In this document: positions 27,020-36,640 of the stretch, one piece after another
Numbering within the stretch: the stretch's first letter is position 1
Layout: every line of letters starts with the position of its first letter
Assembly: GCA_030625775.1 (NCBI GenBank)
Contig: DAOUQC010000013.1
Coordinates: forward strand, 1 to 64,000
Source of the DNA: Verrucomicrobiota bacterium
GTDB lineage: Bacteria > Verrucomicrobiota > Verrucomicrobiia > Verrucomicrobiales > DEV007
Length of the DNA stretch: 64,000 nt
Reading direction: 5' to 3'
Made by a program: the position numbers and the translations under genes
Notes under the pieces: generated by a model
Told to the model about the DNA's origin: nothing
Database searches by the model: none
Seen by the model: only the letters and a program-made list of their open reading frames with translations

Positions 27020-28768
27020 ATGAAAACCACCTTTCGTGTCTTCGCCTACCTGCGCCGCTACCCTCTGTTGGGGTCGGTGCAACTGATTTGCGCCATTCTG
27101 ATGGTCCTGCTCATGCTGGTTTTCCCCGAGGTCGCCACCCACATCGTCGATGAGGTGGTTCCCAACGGTAATACCGGTGAGTTGATTACTGCCGCAGCGA
27201 TTGCCCTGGCAGCCTTCGCCGGCACCAATCTATTCAATTCACTACGTATTGTGATCAACAATACCTTTGAGCAACGCGTGATCTACGATATCCGCTCTGA
27301 CCTCTACCACAAACTGCAACGCCTGCCGATGCGCTGGTTCGACAACAAACGCACCGGCGATGTCATGACCCGGGTCACCGAAGATGTCACTGCCATGGAA
27401 CGAGTGCTGATCGACGGTATCGAACAGGGCCTCGTGGCTATTTTACAAATTATTGCCTTCGGCATCTGGATGGCGTCAAAAAGCCCCGCTTTGGCAGGTA
27501 TTGCCCTCATCCCTATCCCTCTTCTCGCCCTCGGCGCCTTCATTTATACGATAACCGCTCCCGAACGTTACCGTCAGGTGAGACGGACTACTTCAGATAT
27601 GAACTCCCTGCTGCATGACAACCTCGATGGCATGCAGCAAATCAAAACCTTCACCCGTGAGGACACCGAGCTGAAAAGATTCAACAAAGCCAGCGATCTG
27701 GTTCGCCGTGCTGCCCTGCGGGTAATGAAGGTCTGGGCAGTTTACAGTCCCAGCATGGAACTCAGCCGTAACCTTGGCTACGTTCTGGTGCTTGGCTTTG
27801 GTGGTTACTGGATGATCACCGGCCAACATGGTTTCCAACCGGACAGCGGCGGAACTTTAACTGGATTCCTTGTTTCCTTGTCCCTTTTTTATGAACCCAT
27901 CACACGTCTGCACCAACTCAACCAGATCGTCCAGCAGGGACGTGCTGCGGGTGAGCGTGTATTCGAGATCATCGATGCTGAAGAAGAACCTGGAATCGAC
28001 GAAGGGCTTGAACTCAAACAGCCCGTGACCGGGCATGTGGTCCTGAAATCCGTAGGTTTTTCCTATAACGAGAACATGCCGACCCTGAGCGACGTCTCCA
28101 TCGAAGCCAAACCCGGCGAAACCATTGCTCTCGTCGGTCACACCGGTGCGGGCAAATCGACCATCATCAATCTGCTCAATCGTTTTTACGAATACAATTC
28201 CGGAACGATCAGCATCGATGGTGTCGATATCCACACCTTAAAAAAATCCTCCCTGCGCTCCGCCATCGGCTACGTCACCCAGGAATCTTTTCTTTTTAAC
28301 GGCACCGTTCGCCACAATCTCGAACTGGCTAATCCCGGTGCCAGCGACGATGAAATCTGGCATGCCCTCGAGGTGGCCAACGCCCGGGATTTCGTCGAAC
28401 GCCTGCCCGAAAAACTCGAAACCAATGTCGGCGAACGCGGAGTCAAACTCTCGGTTGGCGAAAAACAACGCATATCCATTGCCCGGGTCGTTTTGAAAGC
28501 TCCACCCCTCCTGCTGCTGGACGAGGCCACTGCCAGCGTCGACACTGAAACGGAAAAACTTATCCAGGAAGCGCTGGAAAACCTGATGACCGACCGCACC
28601 AGCTTTGTCATCGCCCATCGTCTATCCACGGTTCGCAATGCCGATCGCATCTACGTCATGGATCGTGGCCAGGTGATCGAACAGGGCACACATGAGGAAC
28701 TAGTGAAAAAGAATGGTCATTACGCCACCCTCTCGCGTACCTCCTTGATCGCTGAAGCAAAAGAATAA
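27020..28768 (+). CDS. MsbA-like ABC transporter, fused permease and ATPase
   Basis: 582-residue type I exporter half-transporter working as a homodimer in the inner membrane. The first 330 residues form six membrane helices. The ATPase has Walker A GHTGAGKST (about 374-382), signature LSVGEKQR (about 477), Walker B PLLLLDEATASVD and the switch histidine in VIAHRLST. Lipid or multidrug export is likely from the family; the substrate is not defined by neighbours, and there is no kdtA or lpxK alongside as would be expected for MsbA proper. Confidence 0.9.
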   Translation: MKTTFRVFAYLRRYPLLGSVQLICAILMVLLMLVFPEVATHIVDEVVPNGNTGELITAAAIALAAFAGTNLFNSLRIVINNTFEQRVIYDIRSDLYHKLQRLPMRWFDNKRTGDVMTRVTEDVTAMERVLIDGIEQGLVAILQIIAFGIWMASKSPALAGIALIPIPLLALGAFIYTITAPERYRQVRRTTSDMNSLLHDNLDGMQQIKTFTREDTELKRFNKASDLVRRAALRVMKVWAVYSPSMELSRNLGYVLVLGFGGYWMITGQHGFQPDSGGTLTGFLVSLSLFYEPITRLHQLNQIVQQGRAAGERVFEIIDAEEEPGIDEGLELKQPVTGHVVLKSVGFSYNENMPTLSDVSIEAKPGETIALVGHTGAGKSTIINLLNRFYEYNSGTISIDGVDIHTLKKSSLRSAIGYVTQESFLFNGTVRHNLELANPGASDDEIWHALEVANARDFVERLPEKLETNVGERGVKLSVGEKQRISIARVVLKAPPLLLLDEATASVDTETEKLIQEALENLMTDRTSFVIAHRLSTVRNADRIYVMDRGQVIEQGTHEELVKKNGHYATLSRTSLIAEAKE

Positions 28769-28839
28769 GTTTTTATATTACAATCATTTAGAATAGCTTT
28801 TAAGTTGGATGCCAGACTCTTATCTGCCAACATCCAAGG

Positions 28840-29364
28840 ATGAATAAAATTATAACATGCCTATTAGCCTGCATTCCATTACTTCTGCTCATTCAGAAAA
28901 CCTCCGCTCAAGAATTAGGCAATCCCCCAATTTTTAAAACGTCCGATACCCAGGCTATCATCGCCAAAACAGGACAGGAAATTACTGTTAAAGGAATGGT
29001 CACGACCGTCAGGAAATCAAACAGTGGCACCAATTTCATTAATTTCGAAAACAGCGAATTTTATCTAGTTACCTTTAAAAGCGATCTGGAGGCTTTTGAA
29101 AAAGGAGAACCCGCCGACCTCTACCGAGGACAGCACATCGCTGTCACCGGCGTTGTTTCACTCTACAAAGGTAAAACCCAGATGAAACTGAACCATCCGG
29201 GCATGATCAAAGTCAGCAGTGCGGATGAGCCTGTGCCCGCTACGGAAAAGGCTGGAAAGAACAGGACTGCCAAGGAAAAAACTGAGATAAAACAACCTGA
29301 AACCGTCACTCCGGAAAAGAAGAAAAAAAAGGCTCCAGTGGATGCCAAAAAATATTTCAAATAA
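28840..29364 (+). CDS. Secreted OB-fold-like protein with lysine-rich tail
   Basis: 174-residue protein with a signal peptide (MNKIITCLLACIPLLLLIQKTSAQ). The central part, about 45-130 (GQEITVKGMVTTVRKSNSGTNFINFEN and GQHIAVTGVVSLYKGKTQMKLN), has the spacing of a nucleic-acid-binding OB fold as found in exported OB proteins. The last 45 residues are rich in Lys, Glu and Pro. It lies 71 bases after the ABC exporter on the same strand. Function unknown. Confidence 0.7.
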   Translation: MNKIITCLLACIPLLLLIQKTSAQELGNPPIFKTSDTQAIIAKTGQEITVKGMVTTVRKSNSGTNFINFENSEFYLVTFKSDLEAFEKGEPADLYRGQHIAVTGVVSLYKGKTQMKLNHPGMIKVSSADEPVPATEKAGKNRTAKEKTEIKQPETVTPEKKKKKAPVDAKKYFK

Positions 29365-29468
29365 AGTTTCCCGAGATTTGTTTATCCACTACCCCACCCC
29401 TTCTGCTATCAGGCGCTGAGGGGATCTGGTAGGGATATACACCCCGCTTAAAAAACAGAGCACTGCTT

Positions 29469-32400
29469 TCACTCGCTTTGCCCCCAAATCTTTGGCACCT
29501 TGAAATCGGCGGGCGCTCTGTTCGGGGCGATGTTTGCTTTGACTGCTTCGTTTGCCAGTTCGGCGAGCTTTGCCTGCAGCTTCTTGAAAACCTCGGGCTG
29601 CTGCTTGCTGCGATCCATTTTTTCTGAAGGATCATTCTCAATGTCGAACAACTCCCAGCTTTCGATTTTACTGGCTGTTGTGATATTTGCATGGACGTGA
29701 CCATTGTGCACCAGCTTCCATTTGCCCATTCGGATAGCTCCGTGAAAGGGCGTGACGTTGTGCAGGATGAATTTATGCGGTGAAGCCTCCCCTTTGGCAA
29801 TCGTAGCCCAGACATCCTTGCCATCGAGTGATTTGAATTGTTCGGGCTCAGCTCCAGCCAGCCCCAGCAGAGTTGGAAACATATCCACTATATGCAGCTG
29901 TTCTTCAACGATCGAGCCTGCCTGAAGTTTGCCCTCCCATACTGCGATTGCCGGAACCCGGACGCCGCCCTCGTAGAGCGTGCCCTTTCCTTCCCGCAAC
30001 TCACCGTTTGAGCCGAGCTTCTTGATGCCTCCGTTATCGGAGCAGAAAAAAATGAGCGTATTGTCAGCGGAATAGTGATGTTCTTGCAAAGCTTTCACAA
30101 TACGCCCGACCGCGGTGTCCATGCTGCTTACCATGGCTGCGTACGTTCGACGCTGTGGTTTTTTCATGGCGGAATACTGATCGATGTATTCCTGCGGCGC
30201 CTGAAGTGGCGTATGCGGAGCATTGAATGGCACGTAGAGGAACAGTGGCTCGGATTTATCGTGCCCAGCGATGATTCGAACCGCTTGTTCTCCAATTAAA
30301 TCGGTGGAATATCCTTCGTCGTAGTTTGCCTTGTCGTCTTCATGCCAGTCGTGCCCGCCGTCGCGAATGTGGGTGAAATAATCGAGAGCACCATTGTAAT
30401 GCCCGTATTGTTGGTGAAATCCACGACGGGTCGGGAGGTAGTCGGCGCTGAGATGTCCAAGGTGCCATTTGCCTACAATGGCAGTTTTATAGCCAACTTT
30501 GGCAAGAGCCTCCGGCAAGGTCAGTTCGTCGAGTGGCAGACCGTGCGCCGCCCAGGGCCGGACGACCCCGCATTGCAAGCCGAGGCGCATCGGATAGCGG
30601 CCTGTCATCAAAGCGCCACGTGTGGGTGAGCATACGGGCTGGACGTAAAAATGATTCAATCGCACTCCTCGTTTGGCGAGATTGTCGATGTTGGGAGTGG
30701 CAATTCGGCTGCCATGATAACCGACGTCTCCCCATCCGAGATCATCTGCCATCAGAAAAATGATATGTGGTTTTTTGGATACGACAGGCTTTGTTTTTTT
30801 TGATTTGATTTGAAATGCAGGATCACTTGCATCTAGCGGAAGCCCGGCGTTCCATTTTCGAATGGCCTTTTCCAATCGAATGACGACATCGGGATTCTCT
30901 CTGGCTAGATTACGGCTTTCTGAAATATCGGCATTGAGATCGTAGAGTTGCGGATCACTGCCATCGTGATTGATAAGCAATTTCCATTTTCCGTCACGTG
31001 CAGCGAGGTCGGGATTGTCTTCCTCATTTGTCCCGGGGCGATCGGGCGGTCGTCTCCAGAAAATGGGAGTCTGGCGGCTGTTTTTTGATTTACCCAACAG
31101 CGTATCAATGAGATTCTCTCCATCGAGATCGCTGCCTGGGGGAAGTGGTGTGCCGGTCAGGCTGTAAAGAGACCGGTTCAAATCGAGTGCACAAAGAATA
31201 GATTCATTATTCATCGTGCCTGCTGCGGTCGAGTCAATGAGTCCCGGCCCCCAAACGATCAAGGGAGAGCGAACGCCGCCTTCGTAGAGCCATGTTTTGG
31301 CACCGCGCAAGGGATCAGATGAGCCCGCCCCTTCATCGTGGCCGTTATCGGATGCGATCAAAATTAAGGTATTGTTTTTCAACTTTTCATCGTCCCTCAC
31401 CCGGTCAAATAAGATACCAAGCTGTTGATCCATCGCATCAAGAACAGCGTAGTAGAGCGCCCGTTTGCTGCCGTCACCGGCCTTGCGAAGAACTTCCGGT
31501 GGAAAAAACGGCGCATGAACGTCATCGGGCCATAGGTTTATGTAGAATGGCTGACCCGTTACTTGGGCATGATCAATAAATTCGACTGCTTCTTTCACAA
31601 ACTCGGCAGTGATGACCGACCGATCCTTCCAAAAAATCGGACCTTTGCCGAGATCTCCTGATCCGAGATCATGTTTCCTGGGTGCTTTGCCGTCATAGGC
31701 ATCTTTCAGTGGAAGAACGCGCGGACCGAGCCCCTCGAAATTGGTCAGGCTACGATCAAACCCATATTTCGAAATCAAAGGAGCATTGCCGACATCGCGT
31801 TGTCCGCCCATGTGCCATTTTCCGAAATGACCAGTGGCGTATCCTGCATAACGAAGTTCACGCGCCAGTACCGGGGCTTTAGGGTCGAGCCACTGCGCCA
31901 TGCCTCGCTCGCGGTTCAGTTTGCGTTTGGCTAAGTAGGAACTGATCTTCCAGCGTTGCGGATACTGCCCAGTGGTCAGGGCAACCCGCGACGGTGAACA
32001 AATCGGAGAATTAACATAAAAATTAGAAAACTTGATGCCCTCCGCTGCGAGCCGATCAATATTTTCTGTCTCGACTCTTTTGCCGCCGAAGCAGGAGAGG
32101 TCGGACCATCCCATGTCATCAATAAAAACCGTAATAATGTTCGGTTTACCTGATTCAGCGATGTGTTTGGGGGTTCCATAGATTGCCTTTTGATCCTTGG
32201 TTGAAGCCATCCAGACATCAACTTTTTTGCCTAGGTCAACGATTCGACCTACCTGGGTCTGATCATCAATGAGATTGTGTTGTTCGTAGGGATCATCCGT
32301 GATGCGATAGAGTTCTTCCGAGGGCCGTTGTTGGTAGCGGGTTACCGTTTGTTTTGCCTCGGGGGAGGCCATTGCCTCTTTTACCCAGCTTTGCCAGTAT

Positions 32401-33497
32401 CCACTGTCGGCATGAGATTTGGTGACATGACTGGTGAATCGAAACTCCGGGTGAAGATTGCGAATGTATTTCCATCCGTCCTGCGTCATGGCCGCACGGA
32501 TGGGATAGACATTGTTATTTCCGTCACCACTATGGCTTGTGAAAATGATCTGCCGGTGGGTATCGGATTTACCCTCTAGAACAGGGAGAAAAGAACGCCC
32601 ATCAATATGCTCCGGCTTCCTCCCTCCGGCAACATCCACAAGAGTCGGCAGAATATCGATCCATGAAACCATGGCTTCGCTTCGGGTTCCCCCTTCAATG
32701 TGGCCAGGCCACGACACCATCATCGGTGTGCGGATGCCATCTTCGTAGAGGTTCCATTTTCCGAAAGGCCATTGCGCGCCATGATCACTGGTGTGGAGAA
32801 AAAAGGTATCATCACCGAGTTTTTTGCGGGCAAGATTGTAAACTTGTCCCAGTTCGGTATCCATCTTTTGAATCGCGGCGACATAGCGAGCCCTCCATTT
32901 TCGGGTGGTTTTACTGCTAACGTGATTTGGTGGAATTTTTAACTGTGCCGGATCGATATCACCAATATCTTCCGGCCAAGGAACGTGAGGCCAGTTTGTC
33001 CCTACAAAAAGGCACAGCGGCTTTTTGCTGTCGCGTGCCTCCAGCCATTGCAAAGCTTTTGGAATGGCGATGTCTTCGTGGTAGTTAAAATGACGAGCCA
33101 CATCAAATCCATAATCCGGCGTCTGCTTGTAGTGCCCCACTTTTCCAAATGAAACGACTTCATAACCAAGTTCCTGAAGATAAGCTGGCAATTTTTTAAT
33201 CTCTGGCCGGGGACGCGAATGATTTGGTTCGGCTCCATTGTTCGCTGGATAGAGCCCCGTCAAAAGAGCTGCCCGACTCGGTGCGCAGGAAGGCGAAGCG
33301 ACATAGGCCTTGTCGAAAGTCATTCCTGCCTTCGCCAGTCGGGCCATGTTGGGAGTTTCAATGTCAAATGAGCCGTAAACCGACGAATCCCGCCAAGTAT
33401 GATCATCTGAGAGAAAAACGACAATGTCGGGACGTTCATTGGCGAAAACCCCAAAGGCAACTAAAGTAAGGAGGACAATTAAACTGGACTTGAACAT
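29469..33497 (-). CDS. Triple-domain secreted sulfatase (three complete S1 domains fused)
   Basis: One uninterrupted frame of 1342 residues encodes three full sulfatases behind a single signal peptide (MFKSSLIVLLTLVAFGVFA). Domain 1 (about 22-445) has SCAPSRAALLTG with Cys71 and resembles heparan N-sulfatase-type enzymes. Domain 2 (about 449-895) has ICSPSRVALTTG with Cys500, GKWHMGG and ASDNGHDEG. Domain 3 (about 909-1342) has VCSPTRGALMTG with Cys956 and resembles arylsulfatase B (GKWHLGH and LPTRRGF). All three keep the metal-binding DD pair (SDDH, IDDMGW, ADDLGW), so all may be active after formylglycine formation. The linkers are short (for example IKSKKTKPVVSKK) with no internal signal peptide. 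The frame is open to 33647, but the signal peptide fixes the start at 33497. Confidence 0.92.
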   Translation of the reverse strand: MFKSSLIVLLTLVAFGVFANERPDIVVFLSDDHTWRDSSVYGSFDIETPNMARLAKAGMTFDKAYVASPSCAPSRAALLTGLYPANNGAEPNHSRPRPEIKKLPAYLQELGYEVVSFGKVGHYKQTPDYGFDVARHFNYHEDIAIPKALQWLEARDSKKPLCLFVGTNWPHVPWPEDIGDIDPAQLKIPPNHVSSKTTRKWRARYVAAIQKMDTELGQVYNLARKKLGDDTFFLHTSDHGAQWPFGKWNLYEDGIRTPMMVSWPGHIEGGTRSEAMVSWIDILPTLVDVAGGRKPEHIDGRSFLPVLEGKSDTHRQIIFTSHSGDGNNNVYPIRAAMTQDGWKYIRNLHPEFRFTSHVTKSHADSGYWQSWVKEAMASPEAKQTVTRYQQRPSEELYRITDDPYEQHNLIDDQTQVGRIVDLGKKVDVWMASTKDQKAIYGTPKHIAESGKPNIITVFIDDMGWSDLSCFGGKRVETENIDRLAAEGIKFSNFYVNSPICSPSRVALTTGQYPQRWKISSYLAKRKLNRERGMAQWLDPKAPVLARELRYAGYATGHFGKWHMGGQRDVGNAPLISKYGFDRSLTNFEGLGPRVLPLKDAYDGKAPRKHDLGSGDLGKGPIFWKDRSVITAEFVKEAVEFIDHAQVTGQPFYINLWPDDVHAPFFPPEVLRKAGDGSKRALYYAVLDAMDQQLGILFDRVRDDEKLKNNTLILIASDNGHDEGAGSSDPLRGAKTWLYEGGVRSPLIVWGPGLIDSTAAGTMNNESILCALDLNRSLYSLTGTPLPPGSDLDGENLIDTLLGKSKNSRQTPIFWRRPPDRPGTNEEDNPDLAARDGKWKLLINHDGSDPQLYDLNADISESRNLARENPDVVIRLEKAIRKWNAGLPLDASDPAFQIKSKKTKPVVSKKPHIIFLMADDLGWGDVGYHGSRIATPNIDNLAKRGVRLNHFYVQPVCSPTRGALMTGRYPMRLGLQCGVVRPWAAHGLPLDELTLPEALAKVGYKTAIVGKWHLGHLSADYLPTRRGFHQQYGHYNGALDYFTHIRDGGHDWHEDDKANYDEGYSTDLIGEQAVRIIAGHDKSEPLFLYVPFNAPHTPLQAPQEYIDQYSAMKKPQRRTYAAMVSSMDTAVGRIVKALQEHHYSADNTLIFFCSDNGGIKKLGSNGELREGKGTLYEGGVRVPAIAVWEGKLQAGSIVEEQLHIVDMFPTLLGLAGAEPEQFKSLDGKDVWATIAKGEASPHKFILHNVTPFHGAIRMGKWKLVHNGHVHANITTASKIESWELFDIENDPSEKMDRSKQQPEVFKKLQAKLAELANEAVKANIAPNRAPADFKVPKIWGQSE

Positions 33498-33920
33498 GGA
33501 TTTAACAGAGCAACTGCTGTGGATTTGTTTTTTCACCCACCGGGATCTTTTTGTTGCCGGACCGGGCTTGAAGAAAGCTGAGCAGAGAGCAAACCTTTTA
33601 TCCCCGCCGCTTTTTCTGATTTGAACACTGGATTTTCCTGTCGTCAAGCCCGATGACCGCCCGAATCGAGATCTTCGATGTTTTGCCCTTACTTCAATTC
33701 AAAAAAATGAGGCGTTTTGTTATTGTCACACACCTCTTGAATGCTTTTAACATCCGGCCAGCTTGATACAAAATCGACGAGGCACCTTAGAGTGATTGTA
33801 TTCGACTGAGCATTTTTTATTTGCACTGGATCTATAATTACCAGGAACTTACTTCTCCCCGCTTCTTCTCTCTATCAATAAAGAAAAGGCGTTCATCGCT
33901 ACCAGGAGCTAAGCCGGACG
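33498..33920. other. Intergenic region upstream of the triple sulfatase
   Basis: About 420 bases. On the minus strand, positions 33689-33820 read as an open frame of about 42 codons without a start (for example LVDFVSSWPDVKSIQEVCDN, ending FFELK and TAA), which looks coding and may be the tail of a lost gene, though I do not recognise it. The promoter of the triple sulfatase should also be here, but no clear boxes were found. Confidence 0.3.
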
Positions 33921-34517
33921 TCAGCCGACATCGCTTCGAGCATTCAATTTTTCCAAATACTTCGCCAGCATATCAAACTCCAGATTCACGCACTCCCCCG
34001 CTTGGCGTTGCTGCAAGTTGGTGATCTCCATGGTGTGCGGGATTAGCCAGATCGTGAAGCTGTCATCGGTGACCTCCGCTGCAGTCAGGCTCATGCCATC
34101 GACACAAATCGATCCTTTGTCGATGAGGTAGCGTGAAAACTGATCTGGCAAAGAAACTTTCAGTCGGTAATCCTGCCCCACCGCTTCCAATTCCAAAATC
34201 TCACTGGTGCAATCGACATGCCCCTGAACAAAATGCCCGCTCAAGCGAGCATCGGCTTTCAAAGCACGTTCCAGGTTCACTACCCCACCCACCTTCAGAT
34301 CGCCTAGATTGGTCACCCGACAGGTCTCCGCGAGCAAATCAAAAATGACTTGCCCATTGCCTATCGCCGTTGCCGTCAAACAACAACCGTTGACCGCCAC
34401 ACTCTCTCCTTCAACCAAATCTGCAGCAAAGGGGATACCCAATGACAGCCTGACTCCACCCTCCACGGCTTCGATCTCCAAAACTTCACCACAACACTCC
34501 ACTATTCCTGTAAACAT
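33921..34517 (-). CDS. ribE: Riboflavin synthase, alpha subunit type
   Basis: Converts two 6,7-dimethyl-8-ribityllumazines to riboflavin. It begins with the invariant MFTGIVE and shows two lumazine-binding repeats (about 1-95 and 96-190; second repeat HFVQGHVDCTSEIL). The length of 198 residues is typical. A strong GAAGGAG ribosome-binding site precedes the ATG. It follows the last Mrp gene by 42 bases on the same strand, so riboflavin synthase may be transcribed at the end of the antiporter operon. No other rib gene or FMN riboswitch is nearby. Confidence 0.93.
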   Translation of the reverse strand: MFTGIVECCGEVLEIEAVEGGVRLSLGIPFAADLVEGESVAVNGCCLTATAIGNGQVIFDLLAETCRVTNLGDLKVGGVVNLERALKADARLSGHFVQGHVDCTSEILELEAVGQDYRLKVSLPDQFSRYLIDKGSICVDGMSLTAAEVTDDSFTIWLIPHTMEITNLQQRQAGECVNLEFDMLAKYLEKLNARSDVG

Positions 34518-34559
34518 TTTATCTCCTTCTTTCCAATTCCTGTCTGCGAGTCACTCTCA

Positions 34560-36341
34560 TCATGCAATTGCCACCAGATACACAATTGCCAACATCATCA
34601 CCGCCAGGCATGCGGTAATCCCAACGGGAAAGGCTCCCCGTTTGGCCCGAAGCACCAGTTTCTCCTTGCGGTCGGCAATATCATCCGCTTTCAAGCCTAT
34701 AGCAGTCCAATAAGGAACCAACAAAACACCCAGGATCTCGGCTGGTGCATTGCGGAAAAACTTACCCAACCAGGCCGTGTAACGAACGGCGATCAAATCT
34801 GCCACCTTTGCATTGATACCATTCAAGCTTTTATCCATAGCGCGATAAAACAACGGCCCGCCTTTGCGATAAAACCAGTCCGAATCCAGACTGATTGTTG
34901 CTGTGCGTTTGAGCATTGGCAGGAAAAGAAAAAATACCAGCGCAGAGAACATCAACAACTGCATCTGCGTCACCAGATGACTGGCTGTGTAGGCTTTGTA
35001 ATCCACCGCATAAGGCAGGATATCATAAAGCATCTGGGGCTGAACCCCTAACCAGATACATAAAAATGATAAAATCCCCATCGCCCACAACATTGTTTTT
35101 GGTGCTTCTTTGGGACGCAGTCCACGGTCCCGATTAAAAAAGACAAAGTAGGGGAATTTGATGCCTGCATGAAGAAATACCCCCGCCGAAGCCAATTCCA
35201 AAACCAACCAGGTCCAGAACAAATGCTGGTGTTCGGTCGCTGCAATGATGATGGTCTTGCTGGTGAAACCACTGGTCAAGGGCACCGCCGAAATCGCCAA
35301 AGCGCCTATCCCACCGAACAACAAAGTCCACGGCATCGTTTTGTAAAGCCCTCCCAATTCGGTGCAGCGGCTCTTTCCGGTGCGATACAACACCGCTCCA
35401 GCTGACATCCACAACAGTGATTTGTAAATGATGTGACAAAAGGCGTGTGCCACTGCACCACTGATCGCCATCGGGGTGCCAATGCCTGCTGCGCAAACCA
35501 TGAAGCCCACCTGGTTGATGATCGAGTAGGCCAGAATCCGGCGCATGTCGTTTTCCAACAATGCATACAAAATGCCAAAAACGGCCATCACACAGCCGAT
35601 CACCATCAGTGGCTCCCAGCCGGGGAATCCGCGTAACAATGTGTAAACCGCAGTCTTGGTGGTATAAGCACTCAAGATCAATCCCCCCGTCACACTGGCC
35701 TCGGGATAAGCATCCGACAGCCAGGCGGAAAATAATGGTGCCGCCGTATTCACCAGAAATCCTGCCAGAATCAAACAGGTGCCCAAATTGGCATCGGCGT
35801 AATCAAAACTATCAAAGGCGATGCTGCCACCCGACGAAACCGTCATTACAATACCGGCCAGTAATAACAAACCACCAAAGATATGCACCATCACGTAGCG
35901 GAAAGCCGCCTGTTTGGCACGCAGGGTATTGCGGGCGATGATCACAAAAGCTGATGAAATCGCCATCAGCTCCCAATAAACATACAAGGTGATCAGATCA
36001 CCGGCAAAAATCACTCCCAGTGCCGCACCGATATAAATCAAAGCCCAGACATGTTGAAACGCTTTTTTGACATAAAATGCGAACAGGAAAGCCACCGCCG
36101 CATTCAGGGTGAAAATATAGCCAAAGGCCTTACTCAGTTTATCTACTCGCAGCGGTTCAAGCGCATCAAAAGTTGGCAGAAAGGCAATCGATGTCCCTTC
36201 ACCAAAGGACAGCTGAGAGACGTGCCAAAAGGTGAATGCCGGCAAAACCACCAGAAAGACATTCCGTGCACGGCCGCGCAGCAGCATCGTGATCAATGCC
36301 CCGGCAAACAACAATAGAGATGGAGGGATGTCAGTCAGCAT
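34560..36341 (-). CDS. mrpD: Mrp-type antiporter subunit D homologue (third copy)
   Basis: 593-residue polytopic protein of the proton-translocating NuoL/M/N-MrpA/D family. The key residues of the ion channel are present: Glu in TLYVYWELMAISSAF and Lys in AYTTKTAVYTLLRG. The extra C-terminal length (after about 450) includes an amphipathic segment and a final pair of hydrophobic helices. Last antiporter gene before ribE; its start overlaps the small 101-residue protein by 11 bases, suggesting translational coupling. It is longer than MrpD (about 490) but far shorter than MrpA (about 800) and lacks the MrpA C-terminal domain. Confidence 0.85.
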   Translation of the reverse strand: MLTDIPPSLLLFAGALITMLLRGRARNVFLVVLPAFTFWHVSQLSFGEGTSIAFLPTFDALEPLRVDKLSKAFGYIFTLNAAVAFLFAFYVKKAFQHVWALIYIGAALGVIFAGDLITLYVYWELMAISSAFVIIARNTLRAKQAAFRYVMVHIFGGLLLLAGIVMTVSSGGSIAFDSFDYADANLGTCLILAGFLVNTAAPLFSAWLSDAYPEASVTGGLILSAYTTKTAVYTLLRGFPGWEPLMVIGCVMAVFGILYALLENDMRRILAYSIINQVGFMVCAAGIGTPMAISGAVAHAFCHIIYKSLLWMSAGAVLYRTGKSRCTELGGLYKTMPWTLLFGGIGALAISAVPLTSGFTSKTIIIAATEHQHLFWTWLVLELASAGVFLHAGIKFPYFVFFNRDRGLRPKEAPKTMLWAMGILSFLCIWLGVQPQMLYDILPYAVDYKAYTASHLVTQMQLLMFSALVFFLFLPMLKRTATISLDSDWFYRKGGPLFYRAMDKSLNGINAKVADLIAVRYTAWLGKFFRNAPAEILGVLLVPYWTAIGLKADDIADRKEKLVLRAKRGAFPVGITACLAVMMLAIVYLVAIA

Positions 36342-36636
36342 GGCCGTCGTCTATGTCTTCAGGGATCACGTCATCTTCAGTGTGATCGTTGTAATAATTT
36401 TCGTCCCGCTTCACCAGCTTCCCCAGGCCCTTGGCCAACAAGATCATCGCCGTGCAGCCGATAAAACCCAACATCGCATAAAAACCAAAAAACCCATCGA
36501 TGCCAAAATGCGGATGCCGGTGAACAAACAACTCGGCCACCACCGTCAAGACACACGCCCCCCACAGCAGACGCCATAAAAGGCGCCGTGAGGACGGACG
36601 GTCAAACCAATCAAATTCTTTTTTTTGCCCGGCCAT
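36331..36636 (-). CDS. Small two-helix membrane protein within the Mrp operon
   Basis: 101-residue protein with two hydrophobic helices (LLWRLLWGACVLTVVAELFV and FYAMLGFIGCTAMILLAKGL) and a charged, acidic C-terminus (DHTEDDVIPEDIDD). It is wedged between two MrpD-type genes, five bases after the preceding gene and overlapping the next by 11 bases. This tight packing argues that it is a real accessory subunit of the complex. I know no named family for it. Confidence 0.7.
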   Translation of the reverse strand: MAGQKKEFDWFDRPSSRRLLWRLLWGACVLTVVAELFVHRHPHFGIDGFFGFYAMLGFIGCTAMILLAKGLGKLVKRDENYYNDHTEDDVIPEDIDDGHAD

Positions 36637-36640
36637 TTTT

